A stretch of DNA of 27,970 bases from CAZUZD01 sp964624465 (GCA_964624465.1 CAZUZD010000038.1:1-27970); one strand, 5' to 3'. Counted from the first letter of the stretch, positions 7,993 to 16,471 are shown. Notes: generated from the letters alone by a model not told the origin. A program made the numbers and translations.

Positions 7993-9471
7993 TCAGGCCG
8001 GGGGTTGCGGCCGGGTCCGCCAGGCGTACAGGGCGATGGCGGTCGCGGTGGCGGCGTTGAGGGATTCGACCGCGGGTTCGATCGGGATCCGGCGGGCCCA
8101 GGTGGTGTCGGCGCGGAGCGACCCGGGCAGGCCGGGGCCCTCGACGCCGGGGGCCAGGCCGAACGCCTCGGGCCAGGGGCTGCTCGCCAGGTCGGAGCCG
8201 GCCGTCGAGAGGGTGATCAGGGGCACGCCGGCGGTCTCCAGCTCCCGGATCGAGGGGCCAGCGAGCAGGTCGGCGGCCAGCACGGCGGTGCCGGCGGCGC
8301 GGATCGCCTTGGGGTGCAGCGGGTGCGCGGCCTCCCTGAGCAGCACGATCCGAGAGACTCCGAAGGCGACCGCCGAGCGGATCACGGCGCCGACGTTCTC
8401 GGGGTCCTGGAACCCGACGAACAGCGTGCAGCCGGCCGGCCAGGGCTCGGCCGGGTCGAAGGCCCGGGGCGCCGGGGCGGCGACCAGCAGCAAGGGGGCG
8501 TGCGTGCCCGAGACGTCGACGGTGCGGAACAGGGCGTCGGAGAGCCGGTACCAGGCGATGCCGCCGGTCGGCGGCGGCGGCCCGGCGCTGGGGGTCACCC
8601 AGGCCTCGACGCGGTCGCGGTGGTCGGCCAGGGTCTCGTCGACGAGCTTCGGGCCGGCGATGAGCGCCTTGCCGTGCTTGCGGATGCCCTTGCCGGTGAG
8701 CAGGTCCTCGAGCTGGCGATAGACGGCGTTCGAGGCGCTGGTGACCTCGCGGACCTCGATCCGGGGGGCCGACCCACCGGCGCCCTCGGCGTCGTCCCCC
8801 TCGGGCTCCAGCCCCTCGATGGGGGCCGGCTCGACCAGCCGCTCGTACACGACCAGCCGGCGCTCGTGGGTGGTGCCGGGGATGGCGTAGTGGTGGTCGG
8901 CCAGGAGCTTGTAGATGCCGTCGTGACTCACGCGGGTGCGATGGATCTCGTCGTCGCAGTCGGGGCCCTTCATGAACAGGACCTTCCCCCCGCGCTCCAG
9001 GCAGCCGGAGACCAGGTCGAGCGTGGCGGGGATCTCGGCCACGGCGCGGGTGATGACACCACGCACGGGCTGGCGGAAGCGGGGGCTGATGCGGCCCGAC
9101 TGGATCTCGACGCCGTCGAGGCCCAGCAGCTCGCAGGTGCGGGCCAGGAACTCGCAGCGCACCGAGCGGGTCTCGGCCAGGACCATCTGCAGCTTGGGCC
9201 GGGCGATCTTGAGCACGATGCCAGGCAGCCCGGGGCCCGAGCCCAGGTCCATCAGCGGCGACGGCAGGGCGCCGAATTTGAGCACCAGCAGGCAGTCGAC
9301 ATAGTGCTTGAGCACCATGTTCTCGAAGTTGTGGATCCGGGTCAGGTTCAGCTCGCGGTTGGCCTCGCGGAGCAGCCGGTGGTAGTGCCAGAGCTGCTCG
9401 TACTGCTGCGCATCGAGGCGGATGCCGCACCGCTCGATGAGCGTCTTCAAGGCCGCGAGGCTCGGTGACAT
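7993..9471 (-). CDS. Fusion of RsmG (16S rRNA m7G methyltransferase) and SpoU/TrmH-family RNA 2'-O-methyltransferase
   Basis: The 492-aa protein joins two methyltransferases. Residues 1 to about 215 are RsmG-like: LNLTRI at 41-46, HYVDCLLVLKFG at 56-67 and the SAM-binding MDLGSGPGLPGIVLKIARP at 74-92. RsmG makes m7G527 in 16S rRNA. After a short acidic linker (215-240) comes a SpoU substrate-binding domain (NAVYRQLEDLLTGKGIRKHG; LIAGPKLVDETL at 270-281). A SPOUT knot domain follows, with motif 1 DPENVGAVIRSAVAFG (356-371), motif 2 GVEGPGLP (442-449) and motif 3 IPIEPAVESLNAATA (462-476). Both halves look intact and lie in one frame with no stop. The SpoU half resembles 23S rRNA (TrmH/RlmB-like) enzymes, but its target base cannot be read. 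Start at the ATG at 9471; the ribosome binding site is weak. It is divergent from the U32 gene. Confidence 0.9.
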   Translation of the reverse strand: MSPSLAALKTLIERCGIRLDAQQYEQLWHYHRLLREANRELNLTRIHNFENMVLKHYVDCLLVLKFGALPSPLMDLGSGPGLPGIVLKIARPKLQMVLAETRSVRCEFLARTCELLGLDGVEIQSGRISPRFRQPVRGVITRAVAEIPATLDLVSGCLERGGKVLFMKGPDCDDEIHRTRVSHDGIYKLLADHHYAIPGTTHERRLVVYERLVEPAPIEGLEPEGDDAEGAGGSAPRIEVREVTSASNAVYRQLEDLLTGKGIRKHGKALIAGPKLVDETLADHRDRVEAWVTPSAGPPPPTGGIAWYRLSDALFRTVDVSGTHAPLLLVAAPAPRAFDPAEPWPAGCTLFVGFQDPENVGAVIRSAVAFGVSRIVLLREAAHPLHPKAIRAAGTAVLAADLLAGPSIRELETAGVPLITLSTAGSDLASSPWPEAFGLAPGVEGPGLPGSLRADTTWARRIPIEPAVESLNAATATAIALYAWRTRPQPPA

Positions 9472-9590
9472 CGGAAACTCGGCGGGGCTGGCGTTCGGAC
9501 CGGACCGGGGACGAACCGGCCATGATCGGGCCGGGGCGAGCCGGAATCAAGCCGAGCCGACCAGTGGACCCGGCCGGATCTGGCCGGATT

Positions 9591-9599
9591 TGCTAGAAT
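9591..9599 (+). promoter_or_regulatory. Extended -10 promoter element for the U32 gene
   Basis: TGCTAGAAT at 9591-9599 fits the extended -10 form TGnTAnnnT. No -35 match is seen 17 nt upstream, which is tolerated for extended -10 promoters. It lies 53 nt before the U32 start, in the 180-bp gap between divergent genes. Confidence 0.4.
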
Positions 9600-9651
9600 G
9601 ATCCGTTGACCCCGACCGACGACCCGACGGCCGCACGCCCCCGAGAGCCCG

Positions 9652-12225
9652 ATGGACCCGACCGCGATCGCCACGGCCCCCCCCCCCGCCCCCGCCCCCG
9701 CCGCCCCCGCGCCCCGGCCCCGGGTGAAGCCCGAGCTGCTGGCGCCGGCGGGCGACCGCGCCTGCCTCACCGCCGCCATCGAGAACGGGGCCGATGCCGT
9801 CTACTTCGGCCTCGACCGCCACAACGCCCGCGCCCGCGCCACGAACTTCGGGCTCGATGACCTGCCCGAGGTGATGACCAGCCTGCACCAGCGCGGGGTG
9901 CGCGGGTACCTGACGCTGAACACGCTCGCCTTCCCGGCCGAGCTGGAGGGGCTGGAGCGGATCATCCGGCGGGTGACCGAGGCGGGCGTCGACGCGGTAA
10001 TCGTGCAGGACCTCGGCCTCTGCCGGCTGATCCGGGCGATCACGCCCGACCTGGAGATCCACGCCTCGACCCAGATGTCCGTCACCAGCCTGGAGGGCGT
10101 GAAACTCGCCCGCGACCTGGGCTGCTCGCGGGTGATCCTGGCACGGGAGCTGTCGCTGGCCGAGATCGGAAAGATCGCCCCCGAGTCCCCCCTGCCCCTG
10201 GAGATCTTCGTCCACGGGGCGCTCTGCGTGGCGTACTCGGGCCAGTGCCTGACCAGCGAGGCCCTCGGCGGCCGGTCGGCCAACCGCGGCGAATGCGCCC
10301 AGGCGTGCCGGATGCCGTATCAGATCGTCTGCGATGGCAAGGCGGTCGAGCTGGGCTCGACCCTCTACCTGCTCAGCCCGCAGGACCTGGCGGCGTATGA
10401 CCTGGTGCCGCAGATGATCGAGCTGGGCCTGGCGAGCCTCAAGATTGAAGGGCGGCTGAAGGCTCCCGAATACGTCGCCAGCATCAGCGCGGCCTATCGC
10501 CGGGCGATCGACGAGGCGTGGGCGGGCCGAACGGTCGACTTCCCGAAGCCGGTCGTGCAGGAGATGGAGCTGAGCTTCTCGCGCGGGTTCAGCCACGGGT
10601 TCCTCGACGGCAACAACCACAAGGTGCTCGTGCGCGGCGACTACGCCAAGAAGCGTGGGCTGTTCCTGGGCGAGGTCCAGGACGTCGAGAACGGCATGGT
10701 CCGGCTCGACCTGGCCGCGCCCGTGAAGCCCGGCGACGGCCTGGTCTTCGACGCCGACGAGGAGCGCGGGCTACCCGAGCAGGGCGGCCGCGTCTACGAG
10801 GTCGCCCGCCCGCCGCGCCGCGGTCGGCCGATCCCCCCGCTGGAGCCCGACGGCCTGTGCGCCGGCCCTGCTGTGCTCGGGTTCGGCTGGAACGACGTCA
10901 ACCTGGACTCGATCCGCCCCGGCCAGCGGGTCTGGAAGACCGACGACCCCGAGCTGACGAAGCGGCTGCGGGCCAGCTTCCAGGGCGACCCCAAGCGCCG
11001 GGTGCGGCTGGACTGGACCGTCACCGCCATCGCCGGCCAGCCCCTGTCCCTGGTCGCCCGCACGGCGAACGGCCTGGAGGCGACGGCACTGGCCGACGAG
11101 CCGCTGGCGGCCGCGACCAACCGGCCGACCGAGGCCGCCGAGATCGAGGCCCAGCTCGCCCGCCTGGGCGGCACGAACTACGAGCCGGGGACCTTCACGA
11201 TCACGCTGGAGGGGGCCCCGATGGTGCCCAAGAGCGTGCTCAACGCCCTGCGCCGCACCGTCGTGACCGCCCTCGACGCCCAGGCCGCCACCGCCCCCAC
11301 GCGCACGCTGGCCAGCGAGCCCGCCCTGCCCCAGCTCCGCGCGGCGATCGAGACCAACGCCGCCACCCCCAACAGCCCGCCCCAGCTCACCGCGCTCTGC
11401 CGGACCGAGGCGCAGGCCCTGGCGGCCGTCCGCGCCGGCGTCCAGACGATCACCCTCGACTACCACGACATCCGCCGGTTCAAGGACTCGGTGACGCAGC
11501 TCCGCGCCGAGGGCCCGGACGCGCGCATCTACCTGGCCACGCCCCGGATCGAGAAGCCGCGCGAGGGGCCGATCTTCCGCTACCTGGCCCGTGCCCAGGC
11601 CGACGGCCTGCTCGTGCGCAACGCCGGCGGCCTGGCCTTCTGCACGGCTCACAAGATCCCCTACGTCGCCGACTTCTCGCTGAACGCCGCCAACGAGCTG
11701 GCCGTCGCCTACCTCAAGGGCCGCGATGCCGACCGCGTCACCGCCTCGTACGACCTGAGCTTCGATCAGCTCATGGACCTGCTGCGGCTGGTGCCGTCGG
11801 GCTGGGTCGAGGTGGTCATCCACCAGCGGATGCCGATGTTCCACATGGAGCACTGCGTCTTCTGCGCCTTCCTCTCCCCCGGCACCGACAAGACGAACTG
11901 CGGCCGCCCGTGCGACACCCACGACGTCCGCCTCCGCGACCGCGTCGGCATGGAGCACCCGTTGCAGGCCGACGTCGGCTGCCGCAACACCCTGTTCAAC
12001 GCCGTGCCCCAGTCGGCCGCCGAGTACCTGCCCCGCCTCCTCGGCGCCGGCGTCTCGCACCTGCGGGTCGAGTTCCTGGATGAAGGGGCCGAGGACGTCA
12101 CCCACACCCTGTCCCTGTACACCGATGCCCTCGCCGGCCGCCGCGAGGGCCGCACCCTCTGGCGCGAGCTCAAGGCCACCAACCGCTACGGCGTCACCCG
12201 CGGCCAGCTGGCGATCATCGACTGA
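9652..12225 (+). CDS. U32 family protein, RlhA/YdcP-like (putative rRNA hydroxylation protein)
   Basis: The 857-aa product begins with an Ala/Pro-rich stretch (residues 1-25), then the U32 barrel: ELLAPAGDRACL, NGADAVYFGLD, VRGYLTLNTLAF, EIHASTQMSVT and FVHGALCVAYSGQC. A first cysteine set, C192, C199, C215 and C219, lies in the U32 signature and fits the Fe-S ligands known for RlhA/TrhP proteins. A central region follows, and then a second half with another set, C735, C738, C750 and C754 (MEHCVFCAF; NCGRPC). E. coli RlhA is needed for 5-hydroxycytidine at 23S rRNA position 2501; longer bacterial homologues share the C-terminal half. The old peptidase label is not supported by any protease motif here. 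Start: the ATG at 9652 has only a weak GAGA upstream. Which RNA is modified in this organism is not known. Confidence 0.88.
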   Translation: MDPTAIATAPPPAPAPAAPAPRPRVKPELLAPAGDRACLTAAIENGADAVYFGLDRHNARARATNFGLDDLPEVMTSLHQRGVRGYLTLNTLAFPAELEGLERIIRRVTEAGVDAVIVQDLGLCRLIRAITPDLEIHASTQMSVTSLEGVKLARDLGCSRVILARELSLAEIGKIAPESPLPLEIFVHGALCVAYSGQCLTSEALGGRSANRGECAQACRMPYQIVCDGKAVELGSTLYLLSPQDLAAYDLVPQMIELGLASLKIEGRLKAPEYVASISAAYRRAIDEAWAGRTVDFPKPVVQEMELSFSRGFSHGFLDGNNHKVLVRGDYAKKRGLFLGEVQDVENGMVRLDLAAPVKPGDGLVFDADEERGLPEQGGRVYEVARPPRRGRPIPPLEPDGLCAGPAVLGFGWNDVNLDSIRPGQRVWKTDDPELTKRLRASFQGDPKRRVRLDWTVTAIAGQPLSLVARTANGLEATALADEPLAAATNRPTEAAEIEAQLARLGGTNYEPGTFTITLEGAPMVPKSVLNALRRTVVTALDAQAATAPTRTLASEPALPQLRAAIETNAATPNSPPQLTALCRTEAQALAAVRAGVQTITLDYHDIRRFKDSVTQLRAEGPDARIYLATPRIEKPREGPIFRYLARAQADGLLVRNAGGLAFCTAHKIPYVADFSLNAANELAVAYLKGRDADRVTASYDLSFDQLMDLLRLVPSGWVEVVIHQRMPMFHMEHCVFCAFLSPGTDKTNCGRPCDTHDVRLRDRVGMEHPLQADVGCRNTLFNAVPQSAAEYLPRLLGAGVSHLRVEFLDEGAEDVTHTLSLYTDALAGRREGRTLWRELKATNRYGVTRGQLAIID

Positions 12226-12373
12226 AAGTCGTGGGGCCAGGACCCGGCTCATGCCGGCCCCCGATCGCTCCCTGCCGGTCGCAGGCAAGCCCGCCGGCCC
12301 TGGAATCCAAGCATCACGCCAGGGGATTCAGATTTGGTACAAGGAGACGTGTTGCCACTGGACCCTGATGCTT

Positions 12374-12393
12374 CGTGATCGGCGTGGATCACG
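12374..12393. promoter_or_regulatory. Inverted repeat upstream of the ECF sigma gene (possible operator or hairpin)
   Basis: CGTGATC (12374-12380) and GATCACG (12387-12393) form a perfect 7-bp inverted repeat with a 6-nt spacer, ending 34 nt before the sigma factor ATG. This is the size of a dimeric regulator site; it could also fold in the mRNA leader. No matching copy was spotted at the other promoters in the window. The 202-bp gap around it shows no clear sigma-70 boxes. Confidence 0.35.
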
Positions 12394-12427
12394 CCACAGG
12401 CCCGGTGCTCACCCGAGTTCGGCACCG

Positions 12428-13024
12428 ATGAACCCGATGCTCGATCCGTTGACTTCGCCCAGCCTTCTCAGCCGTCTCCGCCGCGAGGAGACCCGCGACG
12501 AGGCCTGGAAGGAGTTCGTGGCCCGCTACGGCCGCTTGCTGTTTTACTGGTGTGAGCAGCGCGGCCTGAAGCGCAGCGACGCCGAGGACGTGGCCCAGGA
12601 GACGCTGCTGATCCTCCTGCGGGTGATCAAGGATTTTCGGTACACGCCCGGCCGCTCGTTCCGGGGCTGGATGCGGACCGTGGCCCACACCGCCTGGTAT
12701 CAGATGTTCGAGCGCAGCCAGCGGTCGGTGGAGTCCCAGACCGAGGGTCTCGAACAGCTCGGCACCCTGGAGGCGCGCGACGACCTGATCGAGCGGTTCG
12801 AGAGCATGGCGCGCGCGGAGCTGCTGGAACGCGCCGTCGAGCTGGTACGGCAGCGGGTCGATGAGCGGACCTGGCAGGCCTTCGCCCTGACCTGCCTGGA
12901 GCATCGCGACTGCGTCGAGGTAGCCGCGTCGCTGGGCCTCAAGACCAACAACGTGTACGTGGCCCGCAGCCGGATCAAGGCGATGCTGCGGCAGACGATC
13001 GCGCGGCTGGATCAGGAGCCATGA
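12428..13024 (+). CDS. ECF-type RNA polymerase sigma factor
   Basis: The 198-aa protein shows sigma-70 region 2 at about residues 26-97: WKEFVARYGRLLFYWCEQ, then DAEDVAQETLLILLRVIKDF, the core RNA polymerase-binding 2.2 segment at 51-70, and FRGWMRTVAHTAWYQM as the 2.3/2.4 segment. Region 4 spans about 133-193, with the helix-turn-helix CVEVAASLGLKTNNVYVARSRIKAML. It lacks regions 1 and 3, as ECF factors do. Its stop overlaps the start of the next gene, a Ser/Thr kinase (ATGA, 13021-13024), so the two are translationally coupled and very likely one signalling unit. Planctomycetes have ECF groups associated with kinases; the exact ECF group needs a profile search. The start at the ATG at 12428 was chosen because homology begins there; the longer open frame runs into the U32 gene. 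Confidence 0.92.
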   Translation: MNPMLDPLTSPSLLSRLRREETRDEAWKEFVARYGRLLFYWCEQRGLKRSDAEDVAQETLLILLRVIKDFRYTPGRSFRGWMRTVAHTAWYQMFERSQRSVESQTEGLEQLGTLEARDDLIERFESMARAELLERAVELVRQRVDERTWQAFALTCLEHRDCVEVAASLGLKTNNVYVARSRIKAMLRQTIARLDQEP

Positions 13025-15132
13025 TTGACGTCGGGAGCCACGCTCGGTCCGGCTGCCCCGACGAAGCGAGCCTCCGCTGGCTCCTGGAGGCTGAGCCCGA
13101 GCCCGAGTCCAGCTCCGAGCTGCTGGCGCACCTGGAGCGTTGTGGTCACTGCCAGCAGCGGCTGCAGCAGCTGACCAGCATCGACTCCGACGAGTACGTG
13201 GGCGGGCTGGGTGGCCCGGCCCGCCCGATGCCGGAGCCTCCCGAGCTGGCGGCGTTCGTGGACCAGCTCCAGCGCGGCCTGGAGGAGCCCGAGCACGCTG
13301 GCCTGATCCAGCAGGCGATGCTCTCGACCCGGGCGGCCGCGCAGGCAGGGTTGCTGGGCTCCGAGCTGGTGGGCCCGTACCGCATCGAGCGATGTGCCGG
13401 GATCGGAGGCATGGGCGTCGTCTACCAGGCGACCGACACCCGGCTGAACCGGCCGGTGGCGCTCAAGATGCTGCTGCTTGATGCCCGTGGCCCGGGAACG
13501 CTGCGCGGGCGGTTCGAGCGCGAGGCCGCGGTGCTGGCGCAGCTGACGCACCCGCACATCGTGCCGCTCTACGAGCTGGGCGAGCACCACGGGCAGTCGT
13601 ACCTGGTGCTGGAGTACATCGCCGGCGGCACCCTGGCCCGCTGGACCCTGGGCCAGGCGATCGCGCCCGCCGTGGCGGCGCGCGCCATCAAGACGCTGGC
13701 GCAGGCGGTGCAGTACGCCCACGAGCGCGGGGTGATCCACCGCGACCTCAAGCCCGGCAACATCCTGCTCAAGCCGCTGACCGAGTCCCTCGATCCCGAA
13801 CCGCCGCCCCAGGCCGCGCTGCCGCTGTCGGCCTTCCGGCTGATGATCACCGACTTCGGCCTGGCCCGCTGGCGCGATGAGACCCTGGCAACCTTGACCC
13901 GCACGGGCCAGCCGGTGGGCACCCCTGCCTACATGGCTCCCGAGCAACTCGTGGCGCCGGCCGAGGGGGTGGGACCGGCCTGCGACCTCTACGCCCTGGG
14001 GGCGATCCTCTACGAGCTCTTGACCGGCCGGCCGCCGCTGCAGGCCAGCAGTCCCATCGGCACGGTGGCGATGATCCCGGAGGTCGAGCCGGTCTCACCC
14101 CGCCGGCTGGTGCCGGCCGTGCCACGCGACCTGGAGACGATCACACTCAAGTGCCTGGAGAAGGACCCGCGCCGCCGTTACGCCACGGCCGCCGAGCTGG
14201 CCGCCGACCTGGGCCGGTATCGGGAGGGGCGACCGATCGCCGCCAGGCCGGTGCGCTGGCCGGGCCGGGTGCTCCGCTGGGCCCGCCGCCAGCCCGCGCT
14301 GGCCGGTCTGGGCCTGCTGGTGCTGACCCTGCTGAGCGCGCTGGCCATCGGCGGGGTCAGCTCGGCCTGGGTGCAGGCCCGGCTCCGACAGCGGGCCGAG
14401 CAGCGCGAGACCGAGGCCCTGGCCGAGAAGGAGCTAGCTCGTGGCCATCTCAGGGCCGCGATCAAGACCCTGGACGAGATGGCCGCTGGCCTGAACGCCC
14501 TGGGCGCGCCGCCCGGTACGCCGGTGCGGGTCGCCCGCGACGACAGCTACGCCAGCGAACTCCGCTGGTGCCAGCAGTACCTGGCTCAGTGCGACACGCC
14601 CGAGACCTGGACCGTCGATGACCTGTACGTGGCCGTGATCCAGGTCAAGATCCAGACCTTCCTGGGTCAGCTGAACTCGCCCGAGGCCGAGGCCGTGGCC
14701 CGTCGGGCGCACCGGGCCGCCCGCCGCCTGGAGCAGGAGCCGTCGGACGCGGCCTACGCGTCGCTGCTCTACGAGGGCACCCGCTACAACCTGGCGCAGG
14801 TGCACCTGGCCGCCCACCGACCGGCCGAGGCCCTGGCCTGCCTCCAGGAGATGGACCGGCTCCTGGCCGCCCGGCTCCAGCACGCCGAAAAGCTCCAGCC
14901 CCTGGGCGTCCGGTGCTCGATCCAGGGCCAGATTGCCGACCTGCACGAGCGCCTGGGCGACCCGGAGTCGGCGCTGGCCGCGGCCCGCGCCTGCCTGGCG
15001 ACTCTGGAGCGGTTCCGGGAGCTGGGCTTCGACATGGGCAACGCCCAGACGCTCCACGACCAGCGCCGCCAGGAGGTGGAGCGCCTGCTCCAGCAGCTCG
15101 GCCGGCCCGGCGAGCCATCCCCGGGCCCCTGA
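13021..15132 (+). CDS. Membrane Ser/Thr protein kinase with N-terminal zinc-finger-like motif, partner of the ECF sigma factor
   Basis: The 703-aa protein has three parts. The N-terminus carries H37-x3-C41-x2-C44 (HLERCGHC), the pattern of anti-sigma zinc-finger (ZAS) domains. The kinase domain spans about 119-400: Gly-rich loop GIGGMGVVYQA, catalytic Lys K149 in VALK, catalytic loop HRDLKPGN (D242), DFGLA (D278) and TPAYMAPEQ, so it looks active. One membrane segment follows (LAGLGLLVLTLLSALAIGGV, about 425-444). After it come about 260 residues of helical, TPR-like sequence (EALACLQEMDRLL; ESALAAARACLATLERF), probably outside the membrane as the sensor. The ATG overlaps the sigma stop by 4 nt. 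A likely model is that the finger holds the sigma factor or the kinase phosphorylates it; this is inference from family and layout. Confidence 0.92.
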   Translation: MIDVGSHARSGCPDEASLRWLLEAEPEPESSSELLAHLERCGHCQQRLQQLTSIDSDEYVGGLGGPARPMPEPPELAAFVDQLQRGLEEPEHAGLIQQAMLSTRAAAQAGLLGSELVGPYRIERCAGIGGMGVVYQATDTRLNRPVALKMLLLDARGPGTLRGRFEREAAVLAQLTHPHIVPLYELGEHHGQSYLVLEYIAGGTLARWTLGQAIAPAVAARAIKTLAQAVQYAHERGVIHRDLKPGNILLKPLTESLDPEPPPQAALPLSAFRLMITDFGLARWRDETLATLTRTGQPVGTPAYMAPEQLVAPAEGVGPACDLYALGAILYELLTGRPPLQASSPIGTVAMIPEVEPVSPRRLVPAVPRDLETITLKCLEKDPRRRYATAAELAADLGRYREGRPIAARPVRWPGRVLRWARRQPALAGLGLLVLTLLSALAIGGVSSAWVQARLRQRAEQRETEALAEKELARGHLRAAIKTLDEMAAGLNALGAPPGTPVRVARDDSYASELRWCQQYLAQCDTPETWTVDDLYVAVIQVKIQTFLGQLNSPEAEAVARRAHRAARRLEQEPSDAAYASLLYEGTRYNLAQVHLAAHRPAEALACLQEMDRLLAARLQHAEKLQPLGVRCSIQGQIADLHERLGDPESALAAARACLATLERFRELGFDMGNAQTLHDQRRQEVERLLQQLGRPGEPSPGP

Positions 15133-15491
15133 ACCCGTCCCCCGCCGCGCCGGGCCGACAACCGCTGCGGCTCGAACCCGGCGCAGCCAGGCCCCACCAC
15201 CGCCCGGTCTCACGCCGGTCCACCGCTCGTGCGGTCCCGCACCACGGGGGCCGGCCGACCCCATTCCAAGCGGCGACGTGTACTGGCCTCCGCTCGCGCA
15301 AGACGCTTCTGGGGCCGGGTTTGTGGAGTGGATCGCTCCACGCTTCGTCCGACATCCCCCCAATTTCTGGCGCGGGCCGTGTAAGGTTTGGTCGCTCTAG
15401 GTGCTTCTAGTGTGTGTGAGTCCGCTCAAAACGGAACAAAGCCACCATGGCGGTGGGCACTGTCCAGTCACACCACAAGGAGTCCGATTCG
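15133..15491. other. 359-bp intergenic region before the PEP-CTERM gene
   Basis: No gene is supported here. Two small hairpins are visible: ACCGC/GCGGT over TCGT near 15223, and GTGGAG (15323-15328) with CTCCAC (15336-15341). CCACC/GGTGG stems also surround an ATG near 15447. The stretch from 15381 to 15440 is less GC-rich than its surroundings and carries two TCTAG copies 10 nt apart, so a promoter may lie there. I could not identify sigma-70 boxes, which would fit use of an ECF promoter of unknown consensus. Confidence 0.4.
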
Positions 15492-16409
15492 ATGAGTCAG
15501 TTCAGGATCGCGGGAGTGGGGATGCGACGGGCGCTGGGGGCACTGGCGCTGGGGATGGCGGCGCTGCTGGGGCCCGTCCCGGGCGCCCGGGCCGGTCAGA
15601 TCTACGTGTTGACGGCCAGTTCGCTCAACGGTGACGCGGCTGTCAATTTCGGCACGGTGGACACGACGACCGGCGTCTTCTCCCAGGTCGCTGCCGACGT
15701 AGGCTCGGGGCGGATTGTCCAGAACCTGGCCTGGAATCCCACGCTGGGGCAGTTCTACACCACGTCAAACATCGCGGGCACACCGATGCTGAACACGATC
15801 GGGACCGATGGCGTGCTGTCGGCGGCCCTGGGCTCGATCGGCAAGACCATCTACGGCATGGCGTACCAGGAGTCGAGCAACACGCTGTTCGGGTTCGACT
15901 ACAACAGCGATGATTACGGCACCATCGATCCCTCGACCGGGGCGTGGTCGGTGTTGACGGGCTCGCCGGGCATCTCCGTGAGCAGTCCGGTCGGCGGTCG
16001 GTTCGCGATCCACTCGGGAACGCTCTACGCCGCGGTGAAGCACGCCGGGAACGGTCGATTTGGAACCTTCGGCACCACCGCCGGCTCGACCTTCTCCGAG
16101 ATCGGGTCGGACAACTTCCTGTTCCAAGACATGGTGCTGGCCTCGGATGGCACGACGCTCTACGGGCTGCGCGGCACTGGGACCGCCGGCAACCAGCAGC
16201 TCTACACGATCGATCCCGGCACCGGGGCCCTGACGGCCGGTCCGAGCATCACGGGTACCGGCCTGGGGACCTATTTCTACGGGGCCGGTGTTGTGCCCGC
16301 CGCGGCGGCGGTTCCCGAGCCGGCGACGCTGGCCAGTGCTGCGCTGGGTGGCCTGGCGGCGCTCTGGATCGCCCGCCGCCGCCGTCACGACGGCCCGGCC
16401 ACGGCCTGA
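15492..16409 (+). CDS. PEP-CTERM sorted exported protein, propeller-like repeats
   Basis: The start is the ATG at 15492, preceded by AAGGAG at 9 nt; an upstream ATG at 15447 has no such site. The 305-aa protein has a signal peptide (about 1-34, ending GARAG). The body has repeated beta motifs of the type YxIDPxTGA (YGTIDPSTGAWSVL; YTIDPGTGALTAG) and LYG- or LYA-type strands, suggesting a propeller. The C-terminal sorting signal reads VPEPATLASAALGGLAALWI (274-293) followed by ARRRR. PEP-CTERM proteins are exported, cleaved by an exosortase and linked to the surface or matrix. No exosortase is in the window. It follows the sigma/kinase pair in the same direction, 359 bp later, so it may be one of its targets; that is only a suggestion. 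Confidence 0.9.
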   Translation: MSQFRIAGVGMRRALGALALGMAALLGPVPGARAGQIYVLTASSLNGDAAVNFGTVDTTTGVFSQVAADVGSGRIVQNLAWNPTLGQFYTTSNIAGTPMLNTIGTDGVLSAALGSIGKTIYGMAYQESSNTLFGFDYNSDDYGTIDPSTGAWSVLTGSPGISVSSPVGGRFAIHSGTLYAAVKHAGNGRFGTFGTTAGSTFSEIGSDNFLFQDMVLASDGTTLYGLRGTGTAGNQQLYTIDPGTGALTAGPSITGTGLGTYFYGAGVVPAAAAVPEPATLASAALGGLAALWIARRRRHDGPATA

Positions 16410-16471
16410 ACGATGTCCGGACGCGGCCTGGCCCCGGTGGAGCCCCTTTGCGGCGCCCCGGGCCGGCCGGG

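Noticed and set aside
7804..9468. Plus-strand open frame of about 554 codons
   Set aside because: It is antisense to the RsmG-SpoU fusion, with Gly/Gln/Arg/Val composition typical of a shadow.
9676..9725. C-rich run at the start of the U32 gene as a possible assembly error
   Set aside because: The run encodes an in-frame Ala/Pro-rich N-terminus and the frame continues into the conserved barrel, so no error needs to be assumed.
10771..12288. Minus-strand open frame of about 505 codons
   Set aside because: It is antisense to the second half of the U32 gene, where the cysteine motifs prove the plus-strand reading.
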